Origin: JAGLQA01 sp023135565
GTDB lineage: Bacteria; Acidobacteriota; Aminicenantia; UBA2199
Direction: 5' to 3'
NCBI GenBank assembly: GCA_030639305.1
Contig: DAOWCY010000007.1
Location: 11,961 to 75,960, forward strand
Length of the DNA stretch: 64,000 nt
Shown here: piece after piece, positions 1 through 8,182 of the stretch
Numbering within the stretch: position 1 is the first letter of the stretch
Layout: each line of letters opens with the position of its first letter
Made by a program: the position numbers and the translations under genes
The notes under the pieces: model-generated
Databases searched by the model: none
What the model saw: the letters and a program-made list of their open reading frames with translations, nothing else
What the model was told of the DNA's origin: nothing

Positions 1-588
1 GGGGACATAAGCGCCGATGTCCGAAACTTCCAGCAGTTGGATGTCATCGAACCAGGCGCTGCCTGTCGCTTTGCCGTTAAAACCCAGGTGCAGGCGCACC
101 CGGTCTATAGGCTGCGTGGCGATAAACAGGACGCTGATTTCTTTCCAGTCCTTATCTCCGCCCACGGCGGGAGAGTGGTTGGTAAAAGGAAAGGAAGCCA
201 TGGTCAAACATGCGGCGGCGGGGGTAGGATAGCGGTCTATGGGGTCTGTTGTCGCTCCCGCGGTTTTGATCCAGCCGCTCAAACGGTAGAGCTGCCCTAC
301 TTTTAAGGAAAGGGGCAGGGAAACAACGGTACTGCGGTCTCCCTCCCGGTGCCGCATCAGCAAACCGGCAGAAGATTCGTGGCCTGTGTTTTTGTCTATT
401 TTGATCAGGCTGCCGGGCGCGCCGGTTTTGCTTTTTTCGATTTGCCAGTGGGCAATTATATCTTCTGCCGCTGTGGTTTCAAAGCCCTTATTGGCTATTT
501 TGATCTTCGTTTCCCCGGCATAGGCATGATAAGCCGGTATCAGGAGAACGATCAGGATTAACACTATAACATTTTTTGTTCTATTCAT
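1..588 (-). CDS. Secreted protein with carbohydrate-binding-like beta domain, 3' end outside window
   Basis: The reading frame opens at ATG 588..586 after a GAGGTGA ribosome site and stays open for 196 codons to the left edge, so the C-terminus is missing. Residues 1-24 form a signal peptide (MNRTKNVIVLILIVLL, then an AYA cleavage-type end). What follows is beta-rich and ends in a pattern (SAWFDDIQLLEV) typical of galactose-binding or CBM-like jelly-roll domains that precede an enzyme or repeat region. It is probably exported. The catalytic part, if any, is not visible, so no substrate is assigned. It is transcribed divergently from mtnP. Confidence 0.7.
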   Translation of the reverse strand, partial: MNRTKNVIVLILIVLLIPAYHAYAGETKIKIANKGFETTAAEDIIAHWQIEKSKTGAPGSLIKIDKNTGHESSAGLLMRHREGDRSTVVSLPLSLKVGQLYRLSGWIKTAGATTDPIDRYPTPAAACLTMASFPFTNHSPAVGGDKDWKEISVLFIATQPIDRVRLHLGFNGKATGSAWFDDIQLLEVSDIGAYVP

Positions 589-690
589 AGTCACCTCGTT
601 TTATTAATAATTTGTAAATATTTACATAGAATAAGCGGCTTTTTGCCGCAAATTAACAAAAATTATGGGGGTTGATTTTACACATGTACT

Positions 691-719
691 ATTTTAAACC
701 AATTATTGTAGAATTTCAA
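691..719 (-). promoter_or_regulatory. Sigma70-type promoter of the partial secreted-protein gene
   Basis: The minus strand reads TTGAAA (719..714), a 17-nt spacer, then TAAAAT (696..691), upstream of the ATG at 588. The -35 box is one arm of an inverted repeat (AATTTCAAG / CTTGAAATT) whose other arm is the -35 box of the divergent mtnP promoter. Confidence 0.6.
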
Positions 720-762
720 GCCTATTTTTTTGAGACGCAAGGTTTTGTGTCGCCAAATAGGC
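720..762. promoter_or_regulatory. Inverted repeat between divergent promoters (possible operator)
   Basis: GCCTATTT (720-727) and AAATAGGC (755-762) form an inverted repeat lying between two outward-facing -35 boxes. The symmetry suggests a shared operator or DNA structure for both genes. This is inference from position only. Confidence 0.35.
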
Positions 763-791
763 TAAAATTTATAATTACCGGTAAAAAAAAC

Positions 792-820
792 TTGAAATTT
801 TCTCCAGGTTGTTTTATCAT
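792..820 (+). promoter_or_regulatory. Sigma70-type promoter of mtnP
   Basis: TTGAAA (792-797), 17-nt spacer, TATCAT (815-820), followed about 52 nt later by the mtnP start with a GGAGTAACT ribosome site. Confidence 0.5.
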
Positions 821-872
821 TATAGGTTAACAAAAAAAACAAAATACTATCGGTACTATTCATGGAGTAACT

Positions 873-1748
873 ATGGAACAAGCAGAAATCGGGATCATCG
901 GAGGCAGCGGCTTCTACCAGATGAAAAATATAGAAAATTCATGCTATATCGAAGTGGAGACGCCTTTTGGCCGGCCTTCGGAAAAAATCCTATTAGGCAC
1001 GATAAAAGGAAAACAGGTTGCTTTCCTATCCAGGCACGGCATCGGACATCGCCTGAACCCTTCGGAAGTCAATTACCGGGCCAATCTTTTTGCTCTAAAA
1101 AAATTAGGAGTGGAAAGATTACTCTCGGTTTCCGCCGTGGGTTCCCTACAAGAAGAATTAAAACCTATGGACTTAGTGATCTGGGACCAATTTGTCGATA
1201 ATACTTTCAAACGCGAAAAAACCTATTTTAATCGAGGTTTTGCCGCTCATGTGTCGATGGCTGAGCCCACCTGTCCCGATTTAAGCGGCCTGGCATTCGA
1301 GACTGCAAAAAAAATAGGCATCACTGTTCATAAGGGCGGCACTTTGTTTAATATGGAAGGTCCCCAATTCTCTTCACGGGGGGAATCTTTTATTTACCGC
1401 AAGTTAGGATTGTCTATAATCGGCATGACCCAGGCAGTGGAAGCAAAACTGGCCCGGGAATTGGAATTTTGTTTTGTGCCTCTCTCTTTTGTTACCGACT
1501 ACGACTGCTGGCACGAAGAAGCCGACGCCGTCACCGTGGACATGGTGATTGGATACCTGGATAAAAACGTAGAGAACGCCGGGAAATTGATCGCTGCTTT
1601 AGTCGAAACCATTGCCGAAGAGAGGACAACTTGTAACTGCGCCGAATCCCTAAAACACTCGATTATCACCAATCCCGATCTAATAGCGGATGAAACCTAT
1701 AAAAAGCTGGAACCCATAATCGGGAAATATATCACGGGGACAGCGTAA
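873..1748 (+). CDS. mtnP: S-methyl-5'-thioadenosine phosphorylase (PNP/MTAP family)
   Basis: Phosphorolysis of 5'-methylthioadenosine to adenine and 5-methylthioribose-1-phosphate in methionine salvage. At 291 aa it has the family length. Visible motifs are the phosphate-binding GGSGFY near the N-terminus, SRHGIGH followed by NPSEVNYRAN, SAVGSL, EGPQFSSRGES, the GMT block and EAKLARE. The late motif TDYDCW carries the Asp that in this family favours 6-aminopurines over guanine/hypoxanthine, which supports MTAP rather than a generic purine nucleoside phosphorylase. GGAGT precedes ATG 873. The next gene follows after 14 nt, so the two probably share a transcript. Confidence 0.9.
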   Translation: MEQAEIGIIGGSGFYQMKNIENSCYIEVETPFGRPSEKILLGTIKGKQVAFLSRHGIGHRLNPSEVNYRANLFALKKLGVERLLSVSAVGSLQEELKPMDLVIWDQFVDNTFKREKTYFNRGFAAHVSMAEPTCPDLSGLAFETAKKIGITVHKGGTLFNMEGPQFSSRGESFIYRKLGLSIIGMTQAVEAKLARELEFCFVPLSFVTDYDCWHEEADAVTVDMVIGYLDKNVENAGKLIAALVETIAEERTTCNCAESLKHSIITNPDLIADETYKKLEPIIGKYITGTA

Positions 1749-1762
1749 CATAAGGGGGTAAA

Positions 1763-2326
1763 ATGGTTATGGAAAGCCCAACATCGCAAATCGACGAAAG
1801 AGAAAGCGCTATCCGCGACGTAGACCGGCGCATAGAACAGTTGAGAATCCAGTACACACTCTTTTTCTCAGGGGAACTGGATATACCGCCGGAAACTGAG
1901 CGGGAAGCTTTAGAAAAAAAAGTGAGAAACCTGCAGTTTTCAGGTCAAAGGGCAGCCCGGCTGAACCTTTTGGTAAATAATGTATCCTCCAAATTTGCCC
2001 TTTACAATAACATGTGGTTAAAAAAACTAAACGAAGTAGAAACCGGTATCGTTATTTTAAAGAGAAAAAGTAAACCCACTGCCGGGGACCCGGCCCAACC
2101 CTGGAATACCAAAGTGTATGGCGTCACTTTAAACGAGGAGGACTCTTTCGATAATCTTTACAATAAATACTGCGATCTCTTCCCCAAAGCCTCTTCCCAG
2201 AAAAAAATCAATAAAGAGTCACTTATAAATTCCATCAAAACAAAGATGATCTCCTCCAACCTGGTAGACGCCAAAGCCGCTATCTCGGTGAAAGAAGGAA
2301 AGTTGAAAATCCGGCTGAAAAAGTAA
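1763..2326 (+). CDS. Conserved coiled-coil protein resembling the MXAN_5187 C-terminal region
   Basis: A 187-residue soluble protein with no signal peptide. Residues about 8-110 are charged and helical (DVDRRIEQLRIQYTLFF, then RNLQFSGQRAARLNLL). This resembles a short family seen in myxobacteria (MXAN_5187 C-terminal type), in which a helical hairpin is followed by a basic C-terminal domain. No enzymatic motif is visible. It starts 14 nt after mtnP with AAGGGGGT as ribosome site, so it is probably co-transcribed. A second Met two codons in is an alternative start. The function is not known. Confidence 0.6.
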   Translation: MVMESPTSQIDERESAIRDVDRRIEQLRIQYTLFFSGELDIPPETEREALEKKVRNLQFSGQRAARLNLLVNNVSSKFALYNNMWLKKLNEVETGIVILKRKSKPTAGDPAQPWNTKVYGVTLNEEDSFDNLYNKYCDLFPKASSQKKINKESLINSIKTKMISSNLVDAKAAISVKEGKLKIRLKK

Positions 2327-2373
2327 TCCCAAACTCCCGGGTACGGCATTTAGAGGAAAATCCGGGAAAAAAT

Positions 2374-2402
2374 TTGACTAATGCGCTTGAAAACGTTAAA
2401 AT
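2374..2402 (+). promoter_or_regulatory. Promoter placing transcription start at the M16 start codon
   Basis: TTGACT (2374-2379), 17-nt spacer, TAAAAT (2397-2402). The -10 box directly abuts ATG 2403 and is six nucleotides from the in-frame GTG at 2409, so transcription should begin at about that GTG, predicting a leaderless message. Confidence 0.6.
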
Positions 2403-2408
2403 ATGAAG

Positions 2409-3716
2409 GTGAAAAAATTTGTTCTTGTTTTGGTTCTAATTAGCGCCTTAAGCCTGACATTAGAAGCAAAATATAAATTTGAAAAATTTTATCTAAGTAA
2501 TGGCCTTACCGTAATTTTATCTCCCTCGAATAATTCCGCCGCGGTCTGTGTCCTGCTTTATCACAAGATAGGAACCCGGCATGATCCACCGGGACTGCAT
2601 GGGGCAACCTACCTATACCGCAACTTAATGCATTTGGGTACCAGGACTTTCGATCCCTATGAACGGTTTTTGTTTGTAAAAAGACACGGGGGAATCAGCA
2701 ACCGGCAGGTGAAGCATGATAACTCCATATTTTACCAGGTAATGCCCGAAGCGGAGCTAAATAATGCCTTATGGCACGAAAGCGAAAGGATCAGTTCTCT
2801 CAAACTGACGGACAGGGCTATCGACACCCACAAAAACAGCGAGTATAGAAGAATCTATAGTACGATAAACGGGAATGTAAACGCTGCCGCCAATCGTTGG
2901 ATAAAATCCGTGGTATTTGCGGACACGGTTTATCAAACACCGGAATACGGCAGCCTGGAAGCCATCGGCAGTTTTGACAACCGGGAGATAAAAAAACTAT
3001 ACCAAAATTTCAAAAACCCGGCGGATATCGTCCTGATTATCGCCGGTAATTTCGATAAAACCATGGTCAGAAAGTCCGTGGACAGGTATTTTGCCCCACT
3101 CCCCGCCGGCAAAAGAGATCCCCGGGAAAAACTTAACATCCCGGCGCCCAGGAAGGAATATGTCTATAAAAACTGGCTGAGAAAAGATATCCCCTACCAT
3201 TTTGTAACGTACGGCATAAGGGCGCCTTCAAAAAGAAGCCAGGATCACCTCTATTTTAATTTTGTCAAATATTACTTAGTGGATGAGAGAATCTCGAAAC
3301 TTGAAAAAATCCTGAGCCGGAAAAATAATTTAGATGTTACTATTAATTCCGAGTATACCAATCATTTCGACTGCAATGCACTCATCATTAAGATATCGAC
3401 CGCCAACAGGGAAACCCTGGAAACGGTAAAATATGTCTTAGCTAAGGAATTCGACGCCCTGTTGTCTAAAGCTCTCTCCCAGTCCGAATTAAAAGCCACC
3501 AAGTCTTTAATGGAAATCGATTTCAGGAAAAATATGGCGCTGCTCGAAAAACGAAGTATCATCGCCGCGGAAAATTTTCATATGTTTGCCGACTTAGATT
3601 TCGAAGCGGAATATATAAAAAGAATTAGGGGGATTACTACTTATAATATATTGGATATAAGTAAGAAATATCTGAACGAAAAGAACCGGGTGATCCTAAA
3701 TGTGGTTAAACAGTAA
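2409..3716 (+). CDS. M16 peptidase-like protein lacking the HxxEH zinc motif
   Basis: An exported member of the insulinase/processing-peptidase (M16) fold: signal peptide, then the N-terminal pattern (FYLSNGLTVILSP, the YHKIGTRHDPPGLHG stretch, GGISNRQ). Where active enzymes have HxxEH this protein has YLYRN followed by LMHLGT, so both His ligands and the catalytic Glu are replaced and it should be catalytically dead. GTG 2409 is preferred over ATG 2403 because the -10 box would overlap an mRNA starting at 2403, and the GTG start gives a conventional MKKF signal peptide. It overlaps the next gene by 17 nt; the second gene is a paralogue. Likely a structural or binding half of a heterodimer. 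Confidence 0.75.
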   Translation: MKKFVLVLVLISALSLTLEAKYKFEKFYLSNGLTVILSPSNNSAAVCVLLYHKIGTRHDPPGLHGATYLYRNLMHLGTRTFDPYERFLFVKRHGGISNRQVKHDNSIFYQVMPEAELNNALWHESERISSLKLTDRAIDTHKNSEYRRIYSTINGNVNAAANRWIKSVVFADTVYQTPEYGSLEAIGSFDNREIKKLYQNFKNPADIVLIIAGNFDKTMVRKSVDRYFAPLPAGKRDPREKLNIPAPRKEYVYKNWLRKDIPYHFVTYGIRAPSKRSQDHLYFNFVKYYLVDERISKLEKILSRKNNLDVTINSEYTNHFDCNALIIKISTANRETLETVKYVLAKEFDALLSKALSQSELKATKSLMEIDFRKNMALLEKRSIIAAENFHMFADLDFEAEYIKRIRGITTYNILDISKKYLNEKNRVILNVVKQ

Positions 3717-5055
3717 AATTAGATCGACAAAGCAGTATCTTGTTTTTTCCTGTTTGTTTTTTGTCCTGGCAAATCCCGCCGCGGCAAACAGCGAAAAATC
3801 CTCTTTCAATTTATCGACGGGCCTGGAAATAAAGATCATAAAAGACAAAAGTATGGATTTTGTCTATGCCGAGCTCTTAATATCCTATAGAGACAAAAAA
3901 ATAAACCCGGTCATTCCCCATCTTACGATGCTCGATGTTTTCGACAAAGATGTGAACCGGTCCGGCACCAACCTGTTAAGCACGTTGAAAAAATTAGGTA
4001 ACGATTTCGAAATAGAGCATAGACCCGACTATCTTTTGTTTAAAATAAATTTCCTGTCGGACAGGATGCGAGTGTTCGCGCAATTTTTGAAAAGCCTGTA
4101 TACCTATAAAGCCTTCACCTTAAAGAAACTTAATTACAGCATTTCTAATTACTGGAAGCTTTTACCGGACAGAAAAGATTGGCAGAAACAGGCCGCCATC
4201 CAGGTGGCTTACAGTAAGTTTTTCTCCGGCCAATTACTGGGGAACGCCCTGATCGTTCCCGCCATGCTGAAAAATATAAACCTGGCCCAGTTACGCTCTT
4301 TTTATCAAAAAACCTACACCTTACCGAATTCTCTGCTGATAATCAAAGGGAACCTGGAACCCGGCTATGTCGTGGGAACGATTAACAGGGCCTTGAAATC
4401 TTTTAAAAAAAAGGAAAGAAAGCGGTATGTGAAAGAAGCCTTGAAAATCAACGGCCGGCGGGAAGTGATTATCTATAACGTTAACACCGGCAAGCCGCCG
4501 CTAATATTCTGGTTCGAGGCGATACCTCCATTAAGTCACCCCGATCATATTCCCCAGCGGGTATTAAACGATATGTTGTTTGCCCGGCATGTGGGCCGTT
4601 TATCACGCAGTGTTAGGAATGGGGTTAGAATTTCTCAATTAGAAACAGAAATTTATCACCACCGGGGAGTTTCGTTAATCTGTAATTGTATCAAGCTGAA
4701 TTATAAAGATATCCCGGGATTTATCGGCGCCGTAGATTTTGAAAAACGGAGGTTAAAAAAGATAAGCAGGAAAGATTATTTAGAAGCCAAAAATCACTTT
4801 TACGGCAGTTTGAAAGTAGCCACCCGGAAAGTTGAAAATGATGTCATCCTGGAAAGGGATAGTTCTTTGTTTCGTCCTGATGAAGAAAACCGTTCGGTAT
4901 CTTTTGCGCGGATATCGCAGCAGTTAACTTTAGAGAGGTTAAATACCGCCGCCCCTGATTTTGTGCAGGGCACTATTGTTATCCTAGGGAATGCCGGTTT
5001 GATAGCCCGCTATTTAACGGGATTAAAGTTCAGGATTACCGGCTACATCCGGTAG
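3700..5055 (+). CDS. Second M16-like protein, also without zinc motif
   Basis: A 451-residue exported protein with an N-terminal hydrophobic segment (QYLVFSCLFFVLANPAAA). It has the M16 domain layout (LSTGLEIKI start, the FYQKTYTLPNSLLIIKGN strand typical of the end of the first domain, then a second repeat) but no HxxEH or inverted HxxEH. It overlaps the upstream M16-like gene by 17 nt, implying translational coupling. In many bacteria such pairs contain one active and one inactive subunit; here neither has ligands, so peptidase activity is not expected. The family assignment rests on fold-level pattern and gene pairing. Confidence 0.6.
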   Translation: MWLNSKIRSTKQYLVFSCLFFVLANPAAANSEKSSFNLSTGLEIKIIKDKSMDFVYAELLISYRDKKINPVIPHLTMLDVFDKDVNRSGTNLLSTLKKLGNDFEIEHRPDYLLFKINFLSDRMRVFAQFLKSLYTYKAFTLKKLNYSISNYWKLLPDRKDWQKQAAIQVAYSKFFSGQLLGNALIVPAMLKNINLAQLRSFYQKTYTLPNSLLIIKGNLEPGYVVGTINRALKSFKKKERKRYVKEALKINGRREVIIYNVNTGKPPLIFWFEAIPPLSHPDHIPQRVLNDMLFARHVGRLSRSVRNGVRISQLETEIYHHRGVSLICNCIKLNYKDIPGFIGAVDFEKRRLKKISRKDYLEAKNHFYGSLKVATRKVENDVILERDSSLFRPDEENRSVSFARISQQLTLERLNTAAPDFVQGTIVILGNAGLIARYLTGLKFRITGYIR

Positions 5056-5215
5056 GGCCCCACCACGTGTGGAGGGGTTAAGCCGCTTCGCAGCAGGGAG
5101 CAGCGTGTGAGCGCTTTTGATTTTAAATTAACAAAAGTTTTGATCAAACTTTTTCAAAAGTTTGGCCCACGGCAGGGTCCTGCCGCGCAGCGGCTTATAG
5201 GCTTTTTGCTTGAGC
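5056..5215. repeat. Dispersed 3'-end repeat, copy 1
   Basis: Sits between the convergent M16-like and folP genes. It contains the shared blocks of this genome's repeat family: AAGCCGCTTCGCAGCAGG, GAGCGCTTTTGATT, the palindrome AAAAGTTTTGATCAAACTTTT-like core (AAAAGTTT/AAACTTTT) and a CAAAAGTTTGGC tail. Related copies occur at 9857, 17150, 36528, 37810, 53925 and 60584. A bidirectional terminator or RNA-processing role is possible. Confidence 0.7.
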
Positions 5216-5219
5216 TGTC

Positions 5220-6050
5220 TCAAGCCAGTGCTTTTAGGATTTTAATAGATTTAACGGCATTCTTAACGTTGTGAACGCGGATAATATCGGCCCCGTTCAT
5301 CATGGCGATCAAATCCGCGCTGATAGTTTCCGTTTCTCTTGCCGCCGGTTCGTTTTCGCCGCTGATATGCCCTAAGAAGGATTTGCGGGAAATCCCCATC
5401 AATATTGGCGCTTCGAACTCTTTAAGCTCCTTCAATCGCTTGATGATCTCTATATTGTCTTCATGTCTCTTACCGAACCCGATACCCGGATCGATGATTA
5501 TTTTTTCTTTTTTAATCCCTTTTGCAAGGGCGATATCGATGTTGACATGGAAATAGCCTTTGATTTCAGCGATCACATCCGCATAGAATGGGTCTTTTTG
5601 CATATTTTCAGGGGTGCCTTTGATATGCATCAGGATGACCGGTACATCTAATTTGGCAACGGTTTCAGCCATGCGTTCACAGAATCTGAGGGCTGAAATA
5701 TCGTTAATAATGTCTGCGCCTGCTTCTAATACTGCATCGCGGGCCACCCTTTCTTTGTAAGTGTCTAGCGAAACAATGGTCTCGAATCTATCCTTGATTT
5801 TTTCTATAATGGGGAATACCCTATCCATTTCTTCATCGATGCTCACCTTTTTGGCCCCGGGGCGTGAACTTTCGCCACCTACGTCGATGATTTGGGCGCC
5901 GTTAGAGATCATTCTTTCGGTATGTTTTAAGGCGGAGTCGATTTCGAGGAATTGCCCCCCGTCCGAAAAAGAGTCCGGGGTCACGTTCAGAACGCCCATC
6001 ACTACCGGCTCTTCAAGTTCGATAAATTTGTTCCTGAGGTAGAGTTTCAT
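5220..6050 (-). CDS. folP: Dihydropteroate synthase
   Basis: Condenses 6-hydroxymethyl-7,8-dihydropterin pyrophosphate with p-aminobenzoate in folate synthesis. At 276 aa it has the usual size for a TIM-barrel enzyme. Visible motifs are GVLNVTPDSFSDGG (pterin/pyrophosphate loop), IIDVGGESSRPGA, SLDTYKE, DIINDISAL, LMHIKGTPENMQ, IIDPGIGFGK and the late GISRKSFLG and IRVHNV segments, covering both DHPS signatures. It lies 73 nt downstream of the TPR-SH3 gene on the same strand and may be co-transcribed with it. The intervening gap contains an AAGCCTT/AAAGGCTT hairpin. Confidence 0.95.
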   Translation of the reverse strand: MKLYLRNKFIELEEPVVMGVLNVTPDSFSDGGQFLEIDSALKHTERMISNGAQIIDVGGESSRPGAKKVSIDEEMDRVFPIIEKIKDRFETIVSLDTYKERVARDAVLEAGADIINDISALRFCERMAETVAKLDVPVILMHIKGTPENMQKDPFYADVIAEIKGYFHVNIDIALAKGIKKEKIIIDPGIGFGKRHEDNIEIIKRLKELKEFEAPILMGISRKSFLGHISGENEPAARETETISADLIAMMNGADIIRVHNVKNAVKSIKILKALA

Positions 6051-6123
6051 GCTTATCTAGCTCCGCTAATTAAGCCTTTTGTAAGGCTTCACTTGCTTTA
6101 CCCCGGAACCCCGGGGCAGTTCT

Positions 6124-6894
6124 CTAAATTTTTTCCAAATCGCTCTCTTCTATCCAGCCGGCGATCTCTTTGGAAGCCGACACCTGCAGCCAATCCCGGC
6201 TCTTGTCGATTATTTTTACTTTAAGACCCGGGTTCACCTTAAAAAGTATGGTATTGGACTCACCCGGCCCGCTGCGCAGGGTGGAGTCTGTTTTTACGAT
6301 AACGGCGGTATCTCTTAAATTTTGTTTTTTTACCCGGTAGACGTGGTAGCTGAAAAACAAAATGGCGATAATGAGCGAGAAAGAAACTCCGTAGATGAGG
6401 AACCGGCTTTTCCCTTTTTTTATTAACAAGAAAATAAAGAGATTAAGGATAAAGATAGAGAGCAGCAGTAGGATCGAGACAAAGTCGATAGAGAACAGGG
6501 TTTCGGTTTTTTTTATCACGCCGCTGATAAAATCGGATTTTTCCGCTTCGATTTGGTCGTTGAATTTTTTATTTACGATCCCGATATTTTTTTGGATGGA
6601 AGGCTCGAAAGGTTTTAGTCTTTCGGCTCTCAGGTAGTATATTTTAGCTTTTACGAAATCCTTTGTTTTATAATAGCAGTTACCTATATTGTAGAAAAGT
6701 TTCCAGTGGCCTCCTTTTTTTTCGGCTTCTAAAAAAATCCCCAGGGCTTCGTTGTATCGGCCTTCTTCGTACAGGCTGCCGGCAGTATCGAAATCCTGCC
6801 GGAAGGAATTTTCTGCCGGTAGGTTTATGTAGAGAAAGGGCAGCATCAGCAAAAGGCAAAGGAGTCGCACACGAAAGATTTTTTTTGTTTGCAT
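6124..6894 (-). CDS. TPR / membrane / SH3b protein (BatE-like)
   Basis: From ATG 6894 the protein has a signal peptide (RVRLLCLLLMLPFLYINL), two TPR units (about residues 35-105, with FYNIGNCYYKTKDFVKA), two transmembrane segments (about 145-200) and a C-terminal bacterial SH3 domain (LRSGPGESNTILFKVNPG ... WLQV ... GWIEES). This order matches BatE-type proteins, but no batA-D genes are nearby. A longer reading from TTG 6930 is rejected because that TTG is the first three bases of a TTGACA -35 box. The 6-nt gap between -10 and ATG predicts a leaderless mRNA. Confidence 0.75.
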   Translation of the reverse strand: MQTKKIFRVRLLCLLLMLPFLYINLPAENSFRQDFDTAGSLYEEGRYNEALGIFLEAEKKGGHWKLFYNIGNCYYKTKDFVKAKIYYLRAERLKPFEPSIQKNIGIVNKKFNDQIEAEKSDFISGVIKKTETLFSIDFVSILLLLSIFILNLFIFLLIKKGKSRFLIYGVSFSLIIAILFFSYHVYRVKKQNLRDTAVIVKTDSTLRSGPGESNTILFKVNPGLKVKIIDKSRDWLQVSASKEIAGWIEESDLEKI

Positions 6895-6900
6895 GGCTTT

Positions 6901-6930
6901 TTTATAACATGGTTTTGCCCTCTTTGTCAA
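6901..6930 (-). promoter_or_regulatory. Strong promoter immediately before the TPR-SH3 gene
   Basis: TTGACA (6930..6925), 18-nt spacer, TATAAA (6906..6901), then six nucleotides (AAAGCC) and ATG 6894. Both hexamers are at or near consensus. Transcription starting 6-7 nt after the -10 box would begin at the start codon. Confidence 0.7.
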
Positions 6931-7687
6931 CCGGAAATTGTAAAATTAGCAATTAGCATTGTAAAATTAGCATCCGACAACAACAGCCTTTGTCGGGATT
7001 TAAATGCGGGGCATTGATTGCAAAAATTTACAATGTTCAATCTTCAATGAGAATTCGATTCGCTGCGCTCACATCTTCAAAAAAAAACGGCAGGGGGATT
7101 ACAGCCCCCAGCACCAGCATTCAGTCCCAGAGAAAAAATTGGCACTATACCGACTCAACTTCATGATGTACCGGTTTAAGATGGCTGACTATTTATTATC
7201 AAAAAATAATTTTTATTTACTGTTGACGGGTTCAGGAAGTCGAGATATATTTTTTTAGCCCCAATTAAGTAAAAAAATTTTGAGTCCTCAGACAATCTAT
7301 AAACTCGCTTTACGTCTCGCCCGTGGTCAACGTAGAGAAAACAAGCCGGGCGTTATTGCCCAATTTCTTTTACCGGCGTTTTTTCAAGACCATGGTTAGT
7401 GTTGCCGGTGATCTCCGCCGTCCTGGGTGGGTGGGGCGGCATTGTTTTTAGCCTGTCCCCTTTCCGGCACATCCCACGCAATTTTATCGTTGACAGAAAG
7501 AATTCTTTGAGAAAGGAACACTAGCCTTTGAGCGGCAGACAAAATCTAAGGATAACTGATCAACGACAACTATAACTCCCGGTTTTCCGTAACATTGTAA
7601 CATTCGCACGCACCGAGCTCGCTTTTTTCTTTTTTTTCGAAGTCTTTTACATACTTTTATTTTATCTTTCTCGTGAGGTGTTTTTTT
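6931..7687. other. Intergenic, no supported gene
   Basis: About 750 nt with no convincing coding pattern on either strand. Visible items are a tandem TGTAAAATTAGCA (about 6949 and 6969), small hairpins (CCGACAA/TTTGTCGG; GGGGG/CCCCC near 7093-7110) and an AGCCTGTCCCCTTTCC string (about 7449) that recurs near 17050. A short plus-strand frame (7004-7258) lacks a ribosome site and protein-like composition. Confidence 0.5.
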
Positions 7688-8182
7688 TCAAATTGAATAT
7701 AAAACTGCGAGAGCCGTTACAAGTGTAAATAAAATTATTAGAATAACTTCAGGTTTTGGAATCCCCTTAATCCATTGATTGGATTTTTGGTCGTAAGTTA
7801 ATATATTTGAAATAATCCCAATAGATAGGATAACAATAATTGAAAGAAAAAATTTTAGACAACACAAGATTTTTTTTGTTTTTTCAAAAAATTTTAATAC
7901 ACGTTTTGAATACCCAGTTTCTTTTGGTTTTTTTATTGTTTCTATTTCCTTAATGGTAATCCTCAATAATCCCTCATAAACACCATAAATATTTTTTCTA
8001 GAAATTGCATCACGCAACCTCTTCCAGTATTTCTTCTCAAGTAATTGCCCATTTCTCTCTCTATCAAGTACAGATTGACCATCTCCTAATAAAATTTGAG
8101 TCACCTTTTCGATTTTAAAAAAAAGAAACACCCCTGTAAGCCCAGTAAAAGTAAGTATAATAGAAATCATATCGCTTGACAT
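7688..8182 (-). CDS. Small membrane protein of unknown function
   Basis: 164 residues with three hydrophobic segments: residues about 6-24, about 108-127 (FFLSIIVILSIGIISNIL) and about 144-163 (VILIILFTLVTALAVLYSI). A basic, probably cytoplasmic, central helix bundle lies between. A good GAGGAG ribosome site precedes ATG 8182. The coding sequence is clearly more AT-rich than the surrounding housekeeping genes, suggesting recent acquisition. No family is recognised; the single helix, soluble middle and paired C-terminal helices would fit an anchored effector or signalling partner, but this is not demonstrable. Confidence 0.6.
   Translation of the reverse strand: MSSDMISIILTFTGLTGVFLFFKIEKVTQILLGDGQSVLDRERNGQLLEKKYWKRLRDAISRKNIYGVYEGLLRITIKEIETIKKPKETGYSKRVLKFFEKTKKILCCLKFFLSIIVILSIGIISNILTYDQKSNQWIKGIPKPEVILIILFTLVTALAVLYSI

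Noticed and set aside
7004..7258. 84-codon plus-strand open frame
   Set aside because: No ribosome site or promoter, no protein-like pattern, overlaps small hairpins.
7377..7391. Third copy of the multi-hairpin leader element
   Set aside because: Only a GTTTTTTCAAGAC string is shared; the CCACCTGACGGTGG and GCCATGTAATGGC hairpins are absent.
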